In this document: piece by piece, positions 41,608-64,000 of the stretch
How the letters are laid out: the number at the start of each line of letters is the position of its first letter
Position numbering within the stretch: position 1 is the stretch's first letter
NCBI GenBank assembly: GCA_035610835.1
Contig: CM069457.1
Coordinates: 16,896,149-16,960,148 of the forward strand
Direction: 5' to 3'
DNA length: 64,000 nucleotides
Origin: Ophiura sarsii
Lineage: Eukaryota; Echinodermata; Ophiuroidea; Amphilepidida; Ophiuridae
Position numbers and translations under genes: made by a program
The notes under the pieces: model-generated
The model's database searches: none
Told to the model about the DNA's origin: nothing
Seen by the model: only the letters and a program-made list of their open reading frames with translations

Positions 41608-42557
41608 GTTAAAGTATGATGTGGTAAGTTTAATAATTGATAGTTTAATTAAAGACTAGCCATACATAACTTTGGGAATAGCTGACTGCCTAAATTAGTC
41701 AGTGTTTGAACAAATACAAAAGTTATGAAACCCTCGATATGATATATCAAAGGTCAGAGTTTAGTTTGTTTCGTTTTCCTCGGGGGCGCGCTTCCATTCA
41801 ATATCGGGATATGCAACTTCTCCTCCGCTTTTCAGCCTTGTTTACTCCCATCCAAAGATCTTGTAGGTCTATTCTTTGAAAATTTCACACAGAAAACACC
41901 TCACATTTTTAAACAATTTATTCGCTATCTCCCATGCAAATCTGAGGAAAGTCATCTAAACGCCTATACTTCATGCAAAATTTGGCAAATTTCTCATCCG
42001 AATACCAATACCTTGACCTTATAAAAACTTTGTCACACAAAGACCTTCTTCACGTCAATTCGGCATGCTCTCACCCAAAGATATGCTCGCCATGCAGATA
42101 GCGTGACTAGGGTCTTCAATGGGGGGTGGGGGGCTTGAGGGGGTGAGCAGGTGTGTTGGGTGGGGGGGGGGGGACATAACCGACTATTTTATGTATATAT
42201 ACATATAGAGTTTGTCATTTCATTTGGGAGCATCCGTATGGCAAGCCTTCTGGCACGGGGCAATGCCCACCTGCTCCCTACGCCCCTGATGCTCGCTCTA
42301 TATGTCACCAAATACCACAGGGTTCCAGATATACACCCTTGTCATTTCATGTGTCCCCACCCCTCCCCCGGGATCGTTATCTAGGCTACAAAACGACACT
42401 AACCTCTTAAATCTGGTACCATATTTACCCGTCTCTGTCAGTGACCCTCACTCACATGAATTGATAAGCTAGATCAATTAATTATCAATATCATGATCTG
42501 GCCGGTGACGTAGGACGCCGTAATAATAAACAAGTTCTGTCAAGATTTTGGAGGGGG

Positions 42558-42565
42558 TATATAAG
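42558..42565 (+). promoter_or_regulatory. TATA box of the lipoprotein gene
   Basis: TATATAAG lies 107 bp before the ATG at 42665. Transcription would start near 42585-42595, giving a short leader of about 75 bases. Upstream are a GATAAG-containing AT-rich palindromic stretch (about 42459-42500), a TGACG core near 42506, and a nuclear-receptor-like half site TCAAAGGTCA at 41747-41756. The regulatory meaning of these upstream sites is inference. Confidence 0.65.
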
Positions 42566-42664
42566 GCCCTGTCAAACAGTATATCGCATTATACCTCTAT
42601 CTATCTCTACGAACTGATTATAAATATATGAAGACAACGTTTTAAATTCATAGGAATATTCAAT

Positions 42665-63340
<20,676 letters not shown>

Positions 63341-63361
63341 GTAAGTATTCACCACTGGATA

Positions 63362-63575
63362 TTAACCCCTGAGAACTACCGGCCGATTGGTCAAAAAGAT
63401 GGATACATCATTTATTGCACCAATGAGAGACATTGTTAGAATAATTGTATCCCTGATAAAGATGGGAGTGAAACGTTTTACAATCTGCATTTGAATTGGC
63501 TATTCATATAAGTACATCTTGTAATAAACCAATCAGAACCACTGTAAGATAGACAGGTAGACCCCAGGGGGTTAA
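63362..63575 (+). mobile_element. TTAA-family-2 MITE
   Basis: Starts TTAACCCCTGAGAACTACCG and ends CCCCAGGGGGTTAA. TTAA is at both edges; the right one is shared with the next element. TTAACCC ends are what piggyBac-type elements usually carry. It begins 21 bp after the exon 15 donor. Confidence 0.75.
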
Positions 63576-63820
63576 CGTTTTCCGTGTGGCAAGTTATCTG
63601 CATACGACAGTCCTAAAATTTCACTAAATGGTTTCAAAAATGTCAAGATTATTGAATGTCATCACCATATTTGTAATCACCATGAAAAATGCATTGAAAT
63701 AGTTACAAGCATGCATAGTATTGGTTCAGTTTTTCTTGAAATAAGACTTTGAAAATTGGGTTTGGTTTCTGAAAAATCTGTATTGTATGGTAAAACTTAT
63801 AGCCGCATGGAAAGTGTTAA
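63572..63820 (+). mobile_element. TTAA-family-1 MITE abutting a family-2 element
   Basis: TTAACGTTTTCCGTGTGGCA to GCCGCATGGAAAGTGTTAA. Its left TTAA (63572-63575) is also the right TTAA of the family-2 element, so one inserted at the edge of the other. Confidence 0.75.
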
Positions 63821-64000
63821 CCTTTTATAGAACCAACCAGTCAGGCAGGTAGCTTCAAAAAGTTAACAAGAAGTTTACCTGCCCATATGTATGTTTGCCC
63901 ACTTCGCAAGTAGATTTGGGAATCGTGTTGTGAAACTAACATTTCGAGTTTGACAAAAACTTGCCCTGGTATTATGGCTATCAGCTTGTACAAAATACTA

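Noticed and set aside
42430..42470. Estrogen-response-like element upstream of the lipoprotein gene
   Set aside because: GTCAGTGACC has half-site likeness, but the spacer is one base instead of three.

Overview
The window reads as nuclear DNA of an invertebrate animal. Genes are split into many short exons with GT-AG introns, and the AT-rich non-coding sequence is packed with MITEs, SINEs, LINE fragments, a Penelope-like retroelement, satellites and microsatellites. A vitellogenin-type lipoprotein gene, an ARMH1 orthologue and degenerate CCCTAA-type (TTAGGG) interstitial repeats fit a marine invertebrate. An echinoderm or hemichordate is my guess, but the sequence does not fix the taxon. There is no bacterial-style operon, CRISPR array or plasmid feature.

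Layout. 1-4169 is non-coding: inverted-repeat elements, a hAT-type MITE and a broken non-LTR retrotransposon. 4170-22775 (+) is a complete 11-exon gene for a 406-residue armadillo-like helical protein that I recognise as ARMH1; all ten intron phases agree. Its introns hold a tRNA-Ala(AGC) gene on the minus strand, LINE and SINE fragments and many MITEs. 22776-42557 is intergenic: tRNA-containing elements, a 1.9-kb 30-bp satellite, a cluster of CAGTATCG/CGATACTG palindromes, a Penelope-like element with an intact RT-GIY-YIG ORF between 246-bp inverted terminal repeats, and nested MITEs. 42558 (TATA box) to the right edge is the 5' part of a large lipid transfer protein gene (vitellogenin or apolipophorin type): 15 exons, a signal peptide and about 677 codons of the lipoprotein N-terminal domain, cut by the window end.

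Three patterns stand out. (1) Short non-autonomous elements flanked by TTAA are abundant, and at 57-57.7 kb a triplicated segment shows one empty TTAA site and two copies of the same site occupied by different element families. (2) In both genes, exon ends with their splice sites are repeated in the neighbouring intron ('exon echoes'), at seven of 26 exons. (3) A roughly 276-bp element combines an upstream hairpin, whose stem sequence differs between copies while pairing is kept, with a tRNA-like pol III head and TTAACCCT/AGGGTTAA-type ends.

The two protein genes have no evident functional link. Exon boundaries were derived by hand from splice consensus, phase and peptide continuity, so no transcript evidence stands behind them. 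Family names for repeats rest on ends, target duplications and remembered family traits, not on searches.
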